In this document: positions 22,614-32,820 of the stretch, in pieces
Numbering within the stretch: position 1 is the stretch's first letter
Layout: each line of letters begins with the position of its first letter
Source: Conoideocrella luteorostrata
Lineage: Eukaryota; Ascomycota; Sordariomycetes; Hypocreales; Clavicipitaceae
DNA: 64,000 nucleotides
NCBI GenBank assembly: GCA_032433595.1
Contig: JASWJB010000107.1
Location: 58,635-122,634 of the forward strand
Reading direction: 5' to 3'
Translations under genes and position numbers: made by a program
The notes under the pieces: model-generated
Databases searched by the model: none
Told to the model about the DNA's origin: nothing
What the model saw: the letters and a program-made list of their open reading frames with translations, nothing else

Positions 22614-25429
22614 GGTGATTCAAGGGATATAAGAGATGTCTATTGATGAGGATTGAATGGCATCTGGGCAAAGGATCCGTGATGATGAGGATGATGGTGC
22701 GGACATGTAAGCAAGCCTCGCGGACAGTTTTCAGACCCACCTAACATTGGTACTGGTTGTCATATCGGCAGCGGTACCCGTGTTGAATGTGGGTGCTGCT
22801 GGGGGGTCACATCTCTTGACTTTCAATATTGTTTTTTAAGAAGATTTAATAAACACCACATTTTAAGTGTTTGTTGAGGTTGGCTTTTGGCTCTGGTGGC
22901 CGATGTGGAGTGGTAACAATTGCTCTCTATTATGGAGTACTGAGTGGGGCGAAGGCATTCAAACATGTAAAGCTAGGACGAAGAGGAATGGTAACTTCCA
23001 CACGTACCGTACCATCTGCTTTCTTCTTCATCTTCTTCATCTTCTTCACCTTCTTCGCCTTTTTCACCTTCATCTTCTTCTCCGTCTTCTTCTCCGGTGG
23101 GTTGAGATAAGGAGGCCTCCAAGTTGTGTCGAAAGCCGACCTGTCCATCATCGTTTCTGCCGAAGTGCATTTCTCCGGACTCCCCTGGCAGACCGGAAAT
23201 GGTTCACGACATGCCGACTACGTAGATGATTTGGACGATCGTCTAGGAAATTTAATTCGGCTAAATCAAGAGAGGAATAAATAATATGTCAGGCGCGGCA
23301 ACCGACTTACTGAGCCGTCTGTGGCGGCTGCAAGGGTAATGCATGTACGCGCTTGTGGGATCCTAGAAGATCATTTGCGACTGCTGACGGAATCGTGCCG
23401 TGCTGGCTCCCCGCGTGCTGCTAGCTTGGGACGGCATAGCTTGCGACGTTTTTTGCGAGACACAGATGACTTGCTTGACAGCTAGGTGGCCCGTCAGTCA
23501 GTCAGAGCTGGGCACGAGTGTCGTCACACGACATTCCCACGAACCCCCAGCATCCCAACAGGCAAGTCGGCTTTCTAGGCATTTCCCCAGGCAGGCAATC
23601 ACCGGGAAGGCAGCCCGCCGCGTCTAGTGGCCCAGTATCCCGCTCGCAACATGGTATGGAGTACTCCGTAAGCTTGCTGGAGCTGAGACGCCGGCTCCGC
23701 ACTTGACTTGTCATCTTTGAGCAGTCACACCGGGTAATTCGTCCATTCAGATATCCAATGCGCCTAGCCGCTCGGTGTCTTTATTCGGGATGCGAGTCAC
23801 TGCACGCTAGCTGGATGAGGGGATTCCGAGCGACTGGGACGAATACCTGGATGCTGCTAATCTGACAGAGTTGCTGAAAGGCGCAGGTCCAAACTAAGAA
23901 CGGGTGCCTAGCTGCAGGACAAGGCTGTTGCGTTGCAATGATATTTGTTTGTTTCCGCCTCGCTCGGTTATCAGGCGCAAGCGCATCCCGATGGCCAACA
24001 AAACACTTCCCAATAGCATTGTGCCCCGGGAAGTTATTCCTGACCCAAAAATAGATGGTGTGAGGCCAACCATGACTCATACTTGCTCTGCCTTCTTTAA
24101 AAAGTAAAATCCGGAAAAAGGAAAAAAAAAAAAACCTCCCTGCAGTCATCCCGTCTTTGCCAAGCTGATGGAGTGAGACAGGCGATGCCGCGAAATCCCG
24201 GTGAAGGATTAAGCCACCGACCAGCCTCTGATGATAGGTTGGAAGCTTAGGCCCGATTCTAAAGGATGACGAGGCTGTATACAGCAGAGGAAAAGGTAAT
24301 GAGTCGTCTCGATTACCGTCCATTGAGCGTGAGTTGGTGGCGATGTCAAGACCAGGCAGGTCTAGTGCTAAATCCTGAGCCCGAACTTCATGTAAGTCAA
24401 AGGGGAGGCATGGCGCGCTTGGCCCCCAATGAGGAAATAAGGCAGCTGAGGAAAACAAGTCTGATTCGCAAAGAAAATTCAGCCTTGTCGCATGCCAGCA
24501 CTTGTTTACCCACCATCGTGTTGCCTGAATAGGCCAGCCGGCCCAGACGATGTGATGTAATTGTATAATCCGAGCGACGTCAGGTGGAGACGCAGATCAT
24601 ATATTCTATACACTTAGTACCTGCAGGAGAATGCTGAGCAAAAGCCCTCCCCTTGAATTTTTTTTTATAAAAAAAAAGGGCCAATATCCGTCTTGCAATT
24701 AATACGGTCTCTATGCGGCTGGTCTGGTGGTTGTCTGCTCGTCCAGAGTGCCTCGTCTACATCCACCAGGTTTTTGGCGCCTTTCCTGATTTCTCCAGTT
24801 CCGCACCCACCTACCACAGGAATACGACATGACCCTATCCGTTTTGATGCGTAGCTCGTAGCTCTTGCTGGTCGAGAGACTCTCTCAGCCTCCATTGGGT
24901 CGGGCCACGCATGCCGATGAAAAGGCGAAAATCGAAAAAAAACAATACACCTTTTCTTTCGGGCGCCGTTCGGCCCCATGCAGCAGCACAATAAGTAGGA
25001 TCCAACATGGTGGGTGGCCGCTGGAGCATTCATTCTCACTCTCGAATGTCGTGAGCGCCCCAAAACGAGGCTGTTTTTTTCGCCACTCAGTCTGGACTGC
25101 ATCGAGAACAGTCACCGAAGGGGCAGTCAGGGTTTTCCGGTCTGTGGCTCAGTCTACTTTGTCCAGATTGATGAGGTTGAACAGGCACACAATATGCAGA
25201 ACTATGTATGGTGCTGTTCAAGCAACGCTGTATATAAATGGACGACTAATATCCGCACCATCTTAATGTCTCGCTGGTGTTTGCTACGGTGTGCCTAGCA
25301 AGACCATACTCTGGACTTTTTCGCTTTCTTCTCCTCTCTCCGTGTACTTGTGTGTGAGTGTAACAACTCTTTGTGAATTCGACAAGCTCTGCAGCAAATA
25401 TACGTCTTTAGGGGCGTGTTTGTCTAACG
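22614..25429. other. Divergent intergenic region, amidohydrolase / P450
   Basis: 2.8 kb with no supported gene. It contains a CTTCTT-rich microsatellite (23020-23098), which gives a spurious Lys-rich frame on the minus strand, and one TACTCCGTA copy at 23662. A 225-codon frame at 23781-24458 (-) has no recognisable domain. The promoter of the P450 gene should lie near 25.2-25.4 kb; a TATATAAA-like word occurs at about 25231, with pyrimidine-rich DNA after it. Confidence 0.5.
23020..23098. repeat. CTT/CTTCAT microsatellite
   Basis: Imperfect trinucleotide/hexanucleotide pyrimidine repeat (TTCTTC, CATCTT units). It produces long low-complexity Phe- or Lys-rich frames that should not be read as genes. 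Confidence 0.85.
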
Positions 25430-27380
25430 ATGAGTGCTTCATTCCTGCAACTGCACTTGTTGCTAGCAATACCCGCCCTCCTGGCGTGGTACGGCGTCAG
25501 GGCATATCGTCAATACAGACGCTTGAGGCACATCCCGGGCCCCAAGTCTGCCGCCTTCTCGAAATGGTGGTTCGTAAGAGCTACTTTGAGTGGAAGAACA
25601 CACCTCGACTTGTACGAGGTGTGTCAGAAGTATGGTATGTTCCGGCTCCAATATCCTCGATTACATGTCGAATTCGTCGAGGCTCAGGCAATGCTGGCAA
25701 GGGTTCATTCTTTGGAAGCTCAGCACGAATGCACAGCGGATTCTAACCTGCTCATGTTCTTTCAGGCCCAATCGCTCGAATCAGTCCCGAAGACATTGTC
25801 ACAAGTGACGCAGAGCTAGTGAAGCGCATCCTTGCCGTACGCTCGCCATACACACGCTCCGAATGGTACAATGGCATGCGGTTCGATCCGAGTAAGAATT
25901 TTGTCTTGTCCATGAGGGAAGATTCGCTACATACCATGATGCGATCCAGAATGGCCGCCGGTGTAAGATCCTCCACCTGTGGACAACTGCCATGCACATC
26001 CGTCCCCCAAGCCCTGGGTATAAGCTAACAGTAAAGATAGTATTCTGGCAAAGATGTAGAGGACCTCGAAAAGAAGGTCGACAGCAACGTCATGAAGCTT
26101 GTCCATCTCATCGACTCGTACATCGTTGAAAATAAACCGTTTGACCTTTCTCGCAAGGTACACTACTTTACTCTCGACGTGCTCTCGGACATTGCATTCG
26201 GACAGCCGTTTGGCAATCTCGCCTCGGACTCTGACAAACACGACTACATCAAAAACATCGAGACTTACGTGCCGTTCCTCATAATATCCACCGTCATGGC
26301 GTGGATAATACCGGTCTTAGGTCTGCGTGTGTTCCGGCCGTTTATGCCAAGTGAGCACGACGTGCTCGGCATCGGTCGCATTATGGGGTAAGGTCATGCG
26401 GACTACCTTCAATTCCCTTTACGGTATCCTGAATTAATTTTCTGCCATAGGATTGCCAAAGAAGTAGCGGCTAAGCGATACGGACCCAACAAAAAGGTCA
26501 ACAAGGACATGGTTGGGTCTTTCGTTGCGCATGGGTTGACACAGGAACAAACTGAGTCTGAGATTCCTGGACAGATGTAAGTCTCCTTTAGCACTTGCGT
26601 TGCAGTCAAACTCCAAGCCCCGAAACAAATTTAACCACATAAAAACCCCCTTGTACACTATTCTACAAAGACTAACATGTTTTCCAGTGTTGCTGGCTCC
26701 GACACTACCGCAACAGCCATCCGCGCCACGCTGCTACACATCATCACCTCCCCGCGCGTCCTTACTAGACTACACCGAGAAATTGACGACACAAGGCTCA
26801 GTTCTCCCACTGCCACGGACTCCGAAATAAGAACCATGGCCTACCTGCAAGCCTGCATCAAGGAAGGGCTGCGCATGTTTCCCCCCGCGGCGGGCTTCAT
26901 GTCCAAAAACGTGCCCGCAGACGGCGACGTCTGGAAGGGCATCTCGTTCCCACCAGGCACCCGAATTGGACTAAGCATCTGGGGGATCGTCCGCTCAAAA
27001 GAGTTCTGGGGCGACGATGCCGACGAGTTCCGCCCAGAGAGGTGGCTGGAAGCGACCCCTGAGAGGAGGAAGGAGATGGACAGCACATGGGATATTATAT
27101 TCAGCGCTGGGAAGTGGGGATGCATGGGGAGAAATGTGGCGTATATTGAGATGAATAAAGTGTTGGTGGAGGTAAGTTGCTCATTTTGTCGGCTCATATA
27201 GTCATCCTCGTGCGTGTTTGACAAGACTATGCGGCGGTACTGACGGCGTCGTAGATTCTGAGGCGGTTTGATTTGGCGGTTGTGGATCCAACCCGACCAT
27301 GGAAGTCCGTTCAATGTGGTATTTTCATCCAGTCGGAGTTTTGGGTCCGGGCGACTAGACGGGATCACGAGGCGGTCTGA
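25430..27380 (+). CDS. Cytochrome P450, pisatin-demethylase-like
   Basis: Membrane-anchored haem monooxygenase. Six exons: 25430-25634, 25766-25962, 26041-26387, 26451-26576, 26688-27171 and 27255-27380; introns 131, 78, 63, 111 and 83 nt; 494 aa, within the usual 490-530 range. An N-terminal anchor spans about residues 5-25. P450 landmarks: proline-rich IPGP, oxygen-binding I-helix AGSDTTA, K-helix ExxR in KEGLRMFPP, PERW, and the haem loop FSAGKWGCMG with C437 as the iron ligand. The C-terminal RRFDLAVVDPTRPW and FWVRATRR motifs are typical of the pisatin demethylase-like group, which acts on plant phenolics or fungal metabolites. Its substrate cannot be predicted. It converges on the sugar transporter; no redox partner or biosynthetic backbone gene is adjacent. 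Confidence 0.93.
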
Positions 27381-27976
27381 TTGAGGGTTATGTGGTTTGA
27401 TGACAATATGCGCGTGCGATAATTCATGGTCTTGGTGCCGATTCTGTAGTTGCCTGGGTAAGGGACTAGTCCGTACTCACTTCTGATATCTTTTGGTGAT
27501 GTACTCCGTACTCCGTAGCGAGCGTAATGCTTACATATTTGTTAACGTCGTTAAGGCCGAACAAATAACTGCATTTCCTTCAACACCAATCCCTGGTATG
27601 GAGCACCTAGCTCCACTTTCATTTAGTTCAAAGTACGGAGTCAAGATTGTTTAGTCACATCTGGCAGCATACTAGTTAGTTTCTCCGTATATTTCCCGTT
27701 AGTGATGGTCACCAAAAATGATTTCACGCAGATACGAGATACGAGTTCAAACGATCGGCCGGCGCCACGTATAAAATTCTATCATCTACCAATCGGTGTT
27801 ATTCCCCCAACCCGTAAAAAGTAACAGAAAGATCGCTATCATAAATGTATCGCTCAAACATAAACCAAAGCAAAACACCACAAAGGGCAACAAGTCCGAG
27901 ATTCTGTGCCCCCGATCGCTATCATGTAGCTATGGAATTTTTTTTCCCTCCCCCAGTATGCAACTAGAGCACATGT
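27381..27976. other. Convergent intergenic region, P450 / transporter
   Basis: 600 bp between convergent genes. It carries a tandem TACTCCGTACTCCGTA (27502-27517) and two single-mismatch relatives (27633, 27681). No gene seen. Confidence 0.6.
27502..27517. repeat. Tandem TACTCCGTA doublet
   Basis: Two copies of the dispersed 9-mer in the same orientation overlap by two bases (TACTCCGTACTCCGTA), in contrast to the palindromic arrangement at 7410-7425. Confidence 0.9.
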
Positions 27977-29623
27977 CTATGATCTATCGCTCTCAACGCG
28001 CTCTACCATGACCTGCTCCGTGACTTTCTCCTTCTCCCCGCTATCCGTGCGGTCAAACCGATCAACGGTAGTAGTCTTGAACTTGCGAGCACTCACACCG
28101 TTCTCAAACAGAACATCAAGCTCGGCATAGGTGCGTCCCTTGGGCTCAGGCAATCGGAAGTAGGTCCAGATGGCACAGGCCAAGCATGTACCGCACCAGA
28201 AGAAACCTGCTTTGGCACCCCAGTTCCACGCAGTTGGGTTGAGCATGCGGGGAGTGATAATATTGGTGGCAATACCGACAATATTATAGGCATTTCGGGC
28301 AAGAACGACAGCTTTGGTTCGGAGACGGGTGGAGGTAAGCTCAGCGACAAGAGAGTAGCAAACAGGGCCAACGGTAGCATCGTAAGTGAAGGTGTAGACG
28401 AGAAGCATAGAGCCAATAGCCCACTGTGCAGCCACATTGCTTCTACCAGCGAAAGCGGTGCAGCCGATGGCGAGAAGAAGGACGCACATGATGCACTGGC
28501 CGCTCAGGTACAAAGTTCGTCGACCGAAGCGGTTCATGAGGAACCATGAGCTAATCGTTCCAACGGCACCAAGAGCATATTGGCCAAGAGACATGTTAAA
28601 GGAGTTTTCAACATCCATGCCAGCTTGTTGGTAGAATAGCGTTGAGTATCCCATGAAGGTGGATCCACATAGAGTCTGGATCGCCCAAGTAGTACAAACG
28701 ATTTCCGTTCGGCGAGCGTTGACGCTCCCTCGGAAGAGATCACGATACGAGATACCAGATGTAAGTTCCCTTTCCATCTCATTGGTATGCACCATCATGG
28801 AAATGGTTTCGTCAGGCTTGAAGTCCACGTTCGAATTGCGGGTGGTCAGGCGCAAAAGAGATTTCTTCGCATCTTCGATGCGACCACGGCGCACAAGCCA
28901 CCAAGGAGATTCCGGGGCAAGATAGATGCCGATAATGAGAGGAATTGGCCACGCCCACTGCAAAGCAAAGGGAATCTTGTAGCCCCACTGATCAGTGCGG
29001 GTGACCATGCCTCGCATGACTCCGGAGGCAATGAACTGGCCGATGACCCAGCAGAGATTCACATAGGTAGTGAGATAGGCCCGAAGGTGTGTGGGGCAGA
29101 CTTCAGAGGCATAGGTGGTCGTCAAGGTCTGGAAAACGCCCCAAGGGGTACCAAGGAGAATTTGTCCCACAAGAAGCTGGGGAAGACTCTCGGCGAAGAA
29201 AGGGATGAAGATGAAGGCAACGCAGGCGGACAAAGCGCCAATGAGGGTCTTCCGATAGCCGAACCGATCGGCAATGTAGCCGTTGAGAAAGAGTCCTATA
29301 ATTTGACCACAGAGGGTTCCGTTGTTCAGACCTGATTGCCAAGCTGCAGTGAGCTCGTAAGTTCCGTCAGGTTGGAGCTCGCCGAATTTCTTCTGAAACG
29401 GGCGATAGGCGAACAAGTTACTCATGAGAACCAAGTCAAACCCCTCCATGATGAGGCAGGTGGACAAGAACATAGACCACAGACACGCTTTCTTATAAAG
29501 TTTGAATGATTTTATGAGTCCCATATTGTGCTCGGCGTCGGTGGCAGCCGCCGCTTCTTGGGTTAGAGATGGATCCATGTTGCCAGGATCGACGGAAACT
29601 CGACGCGTGTGGTCGACAGCCAT
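27977..29623 (-). CDS. MFS sugar porter, alpha-glucoside/oligosaccharide permease-like
   Basis: Plasma-membrane proton-coupled sugar transporter of the Sugar_tr family, 548 aa, single exon, twelve predicted membrane segments. Landmarks: a first helix after KKACLWSMFLS, the DRFGYRKT loop between helices 2 and 3, PESPWWLVRRGR before the central loop, NRFGRRTLYLSG between helices 8 and 9, and LPEPKGRTYAELD at the end of helix 12. The sequence looks like fungal maltose/alpha-glucoside permeases (MAL31/malP type) rather than hexose transporters. It is divergent from an intracellular GH13 alpha-glucosidase across 3.2 kb, the arrangement of fungal malP-malT pairs, which supports import of maltose, sucrose or related oligosaccharides. 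The substrate is inferred. The shared intergenic region has repeated TCGGnCCGA motifs. Confidence 0.92.
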   Translation of the reverse strand: MAVDHTRRVSVDPGNMDPSLTQEAAAATDAEHNMGLIKSFKLYKKACLWSMFLSTCLIMEGFDLVLMSNLFAYRPFQKKFGELQPDGTYELTAAWQSGLNNGTLCGQIIGLFLNGYIADRFGYRKTLIGALSACVAFIFIPFFAESLPQLLVGQILLGTPWGVFQTLTTTYASEVCPTHLRAYLTTYVNLCWVIGQFIASGVMRGMVTRTDQWGYKIPFALQWAWPIPLIIGIYLAPESPWWLVRRGRIEDAKKSLLRLTTRNSNVDFKPDETISMMVHTNEMERELTSGISYRDLFRGSVNARRTEIVCTTWAIQTLCGSTFMGYSTLFYQQAGMDVENSFNMSLGQYALGAVGTISSWFLMNRFGRRTLYLSGQCIMCVLLLAIGCTAFAGRSNVAAQWAIGSMLLVYTFTYDATVGPVCYSLVAELTSTRLRTKAVVLARNAYNIVGIATNIITPRMLNPTAWNWGAKAGFFWCGTCLACAIWTYFRLPEPKGRTYAELDVLFENGVSARKFKTTTVDRFDRTDSGEKEKVTEQVMVERVESDRS

Positions 29624-29697
29624 TTTGTTGGATATAGTTGATATCGCTGGCTATCCACTATATTTTATGGAAGAAGCGAGAGAGGTGATGGGAGATG

Positions 29698-29832
29698 ATA
29701 GAAGAAGAAGAAAAGGAAAAGGAGGAGGAAGAAGAAGAGGTCGTGATAGTGAGATTTATTGTTGAGGACAGTAATGATGATGATGATGTTGTTGTTGTTG
29801 CTCTTGTTGCTCTAGTTGCTCTTGTTGAAGGC
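29698..29832. repeat. Trinucleotide tract (GAA/GAG, GAT, GTT, CTT units)
   Basis: A mosaic of GAA/GAG, GAT and GTTGCT-type units 75-210 bp upstream of the transporter ATG. On the minus strand this is a CTT/CAT/CAA-rich 5' leader. Open frames through it are low-complexity only. Confidence 0.75.
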
Positions 29833-30431
29833 AGGTTCATTGAATCAACTCAGCTACAAGAATTAACTGAGCAGTTGTGATGATCGCCATTGATCCGACG
29901 CTGCTTCGGATTGATTGATGTTGATGGAAAGACGGGACGAGCTGTCTTTATAGTTCATGATGGACTAAGAGGAAGGAGGTCGAGATGTAAACGAAGTTGG
30001 GTGACTTCGAAGATCAATGCAACTCCAGAGCCGAGACCCCAGGAAAGCCAAAAGTTACCTAGCTGCCAGCCACTAGGGGGAAAAGCCAAAGCCACCGAGA
30101 GACCCATGCACACCAACACCACGGACACACACACACCCTTCATCCTTGGTCTTAGTTAAATCGGCAAGAACAATTTCGTGACGGACTAGCCGACTCTTAA
30201 ACACCCCCCTGGACCCCATGGCGTCAGATGTGGTGCGACTCAGGGAATTACCGCGCATGCTCAACCAAAATCCAGAAAGACATGGAAGCCGGGAAGCCGG
30301 GATGCCGTGTTTGTGTCGTTGGGGAGATGACGTGAAGAGTTGTTGGACAGTCCGTACGACACAATCCGGAGCGTGATTCGAGATGCGGGTTGGCTTCAAT
30401 TGCTTCCGCACAGCATTGCAATCACATCATT

Positions 30432-30443
30432 TGTCGGACCGGC
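30432..30443. promoter_or_regulatory. TGTCGGACCGGC candidate Zn2Cys6 site
   Basis: One of six related sites in the divergent region. It differs at one base from the amylase-upstream site GGTCGGACCGGC. It carries CGG-A-CCG inverted triplets. Confidence 0.35.
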
Positions 30444-30679
30444 AGTACAATTGATTCTGCGGCTCTGCCCCGGCGTCTCCTAGTTCAATTGGCGTCTTCT
30501 TGTTCGAACCAAGCTGGTCCAATTGATCCATTAATCCCTCGCACTAAAACACCAGAACGAAAAGGGCCGTCACAGATTAGATTAGGTTTGACGTTCGACG
30601 TGACCTTGCGGGTCTGTTGCAGTGCTCCCTCCGCATTCAAGAGTCTGGATTGTCGGAAGCAGCAGATGGAAAACTTCCC

Positions 30680-30691
30680 GGTCGGACCCAC
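30680..30691. promoter_or_regulatory. GGTCGGACCCAC candidate half-conserved site
   Basis: Keeps the TCGGACC core of the repeated motif but lacks the second G of the inverted triplet, so it may be weak or fortuitous. Confidence 0.25.
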
Positions 30692-31099
30692 CCCCTACAC
30701 CTCCATGCTTCGAAGCTGATAATATCATGCGCAGATGGTGGCGATCAATCCGTGGCTCTCGTGACAAACTTCCTTCATTGGGTCCATGTTTAGTAGACCC
30801 TGCGTGATATCATGAAGAAATCGCGTCCTCCAATGTTTCTATAAAGACCAGGCAATATGGTGAAGTGTACTACGTAGAGCCTACAGGTACTCCGTATAGG
30901 CTACGACATCAGATACTACTAAGCTTCAAAGTCGAGTGGAAGCCTGCCAGGTTATTTGGTATCCCCAGATCTCCCTCCCCATGGGGTTCCAGCTCTTTTC
31001 GGTGGACCCTGAAAGATCAACTGGATTCAAAGTCCGGTATCCCAAGCCAAGGAAGTCAGGAAATTGGAACCCAAATCTGGGGAATTCCTCTTGTGACGC

Positions 31100-31112
31100 T
31101 GTCGGACCGACA
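31100..31112. promoter_or_regulatory. TGTCGGACCGACA palindromic candidate site
   Basis: Perfect 13-bp inverted repeat with a single central A. Together with 32271-32283 it defines the best form of the motif. Confidence 0.4.
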
Positions 31113-31928
31113 AGATATCGCGTCTAAATCGTGTAGAATATTCCCATTGACGCTGGACGGTAGTATTGTTCCGGAGGCAAGCGAGATGAATGCTCCCCTA
31201 CATCTACTCATTCTCCTCCATACGTCATGTGCTCGGCAATCGTTAATACTCGGCTAATTTTCAATAAACTCGGACTATTGATTGCACTGGCCCCGTGAAA
31301 TCCAATATTGTCATGCAAACTTGCATAATAAAGTGTCACGATGTTGAGAGAGATGTTGAGAGCGACGGCTTCCGAGCAATTAAGCCATGAATATGCCACG
31401 GCGCCAAACATCTGAATGGCAATTCGGTTCAATAATTCGCTCATTGGCTAAGCTTCCCTTGGGGCCAAACGGCTTGATGATACTGAGTCGTCATCGTTTG
31501 CCTGAATGAGTTGATGGTCAACAGCAGCCACCAAACTGTAACAGCCCTCATTGTAAAACAAAGTGAAGTGAAGTCACGGCGGTTCTCTCGGCCTTGGCTT
31601 GCGGCTGACACATATGAAGGCCAGGTTAATCCCTGGCCATGGTCGCCATGGTCAGTCGCGTAACTATGGACAAGTCAAGTTAGTTACTCCATAGATCGTG
31701 GGGAGGGGAGCATCTCGCGCAAACCGGCCAGAGTTCGTGTACTAGTAGTACAGAGTGTCAACCGACTAATCGGCTCTGGAGTTATTATCCCCATGATTTG
31801 CAGCTACTGCCTCCCGCCTGGTGCTTGTTAGCGGGAGTTTTGGCGAACGATGGCCTTGGTAGTGAGCTTCTCGAAGACTCGACCCTCGTTCTACGACAAG
31901 GAGAAGTTGGTGGAGTGGCTTGGAAGGG

Positions 31929-31979
31929 TATCGGACCAGCCATCTTCCAATGGGAGCACCTATTGTTTTCGGTCCGACG
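31929..31979. promoter_or_regulatory. Paired TCGGACC motifs in opposite orientation
   Basis: TATCGGACCAGC at 31929-31940 and, on the opposite strand, CGTCGGACCGAA at 31979-31968. The two cores start about 40 bp apart and face each other. Confidence 0.3.
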
Positions 31980-32270
31980 GTCAACCAATGATATTTCTAC
32001 CTGCTATTTGGCCCGATTCCTCGGTTCATCTACGAGCCCCGTACAACTATTGACAATTCTGTGTGCCTATTGGGTCCTGTTTGTGTTCTGTTTTAATTAA
32101 GAATCTGCTGTGCCCACTGCGGCCGCACCTTGTTATCAGCTAAACACGACTCCGTGCTTTTGGTGACCTTGCTAAGCTCTGTCCATAAATCTTAGTCGAA
32201 ACACTCAGGAATACGGAGTAGTTGTCGAGCCTCCTTCGCGCTACTCTCCAGCTTTTCCCCCGCACCCTGA

Positions 32271-32283
32271 TGTCGGGCCGACA
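32271..32283. promoter_or_regulatory. TGTCGGGCCGACA palindromic candidate site
   Basis: Same 13-bp palindrome as at 31100 but with central G, about 540 bp upstream of the alpha-glucosidase ATG. Conservation of both arms with a free centre base suggests a dimer site. Confidence 0.4.
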
Positions 32284-32820
32284 CTTGCTTGGACCTTCGA
32301 CGTGCTCGTGTCGTGTCTTGTCGAAATCATCATGCGGGGAGAGATCGTCAGATTCTCAAGATTGTGGTTGGGCAATGGCGGGCGAGACGTGAGATATCGT
32401 GAAAACTAGTTCTTCGACTACAGAGCTTGGCGTCTTGTCTCTCGTCTTTTCGCTGTGTTCTTCTACCGACTCTACTCCACAAGTTTAGTTAGATCCGACG
32501 ACAATGTTAGGGATTTAGGAATAAAACAAGTCTATCCTCGACGACCCCTTCCCGTCTCTTAACTTAATTCTTCATTTCTCGTGCCTACTTCAACTTTGTC
32601 TGGCTACGTGGGTGTTCCTGGATTTTGACGTGGAGTAACTAAGTAATAAAACGAGACACCCTACAACTTTTGCTCCGCATCTCTTGTTCTTCCCTTCAGA
32701 CTATTTCATCGTCGTTCCTCGTCTTCTTATCTCTCCCCTCTGCTTCTTTTTCTTTCCATTTATTACTATTATTATTTTCTATTTTGTTGTTTGGTGTCCA
32801 CCTATATCACAACCTGCATC

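Larger units (their letters stand above)
29624..32820. other. Divergent regulatory region, transporter / alpha-glucosidase
   Basis: 3.2 kb separating two head-to-head sugar-utilisation genes. No coding gene supported. It contains six copies of a TCGGnCC(GA) motif (listed separately), two TACTCCGTA copies (30888, 32212), a GAA/GAT/GTT trinucleotide tract at 29700-29830 just upstream of the transporter, and a long pyrimidine-rich stretch at 32660-32800 that looks like the alpha-glucosidase core promoter. Confidence 0.6.

Noticed and set aside
22930..23151. Lys-rich 73-codon protein
   Set aside because: It is only the complement of a CTT-type microsatellite.
23781..24458. 225-codon minus-strand frame
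   Set aside because: No recognisable domain; it includes a poly-Phe tract from an A-run, so it is probably a chance frame.
21138..29623. Secondary-metabolite gene cluster around the P450
   Set aside because: P450, amidohydrolase and MFS transporter are neighbours, but there is no PKS, NRPS, terpene synthase or other backbone enzyme, and the transporter is a sugar porter.
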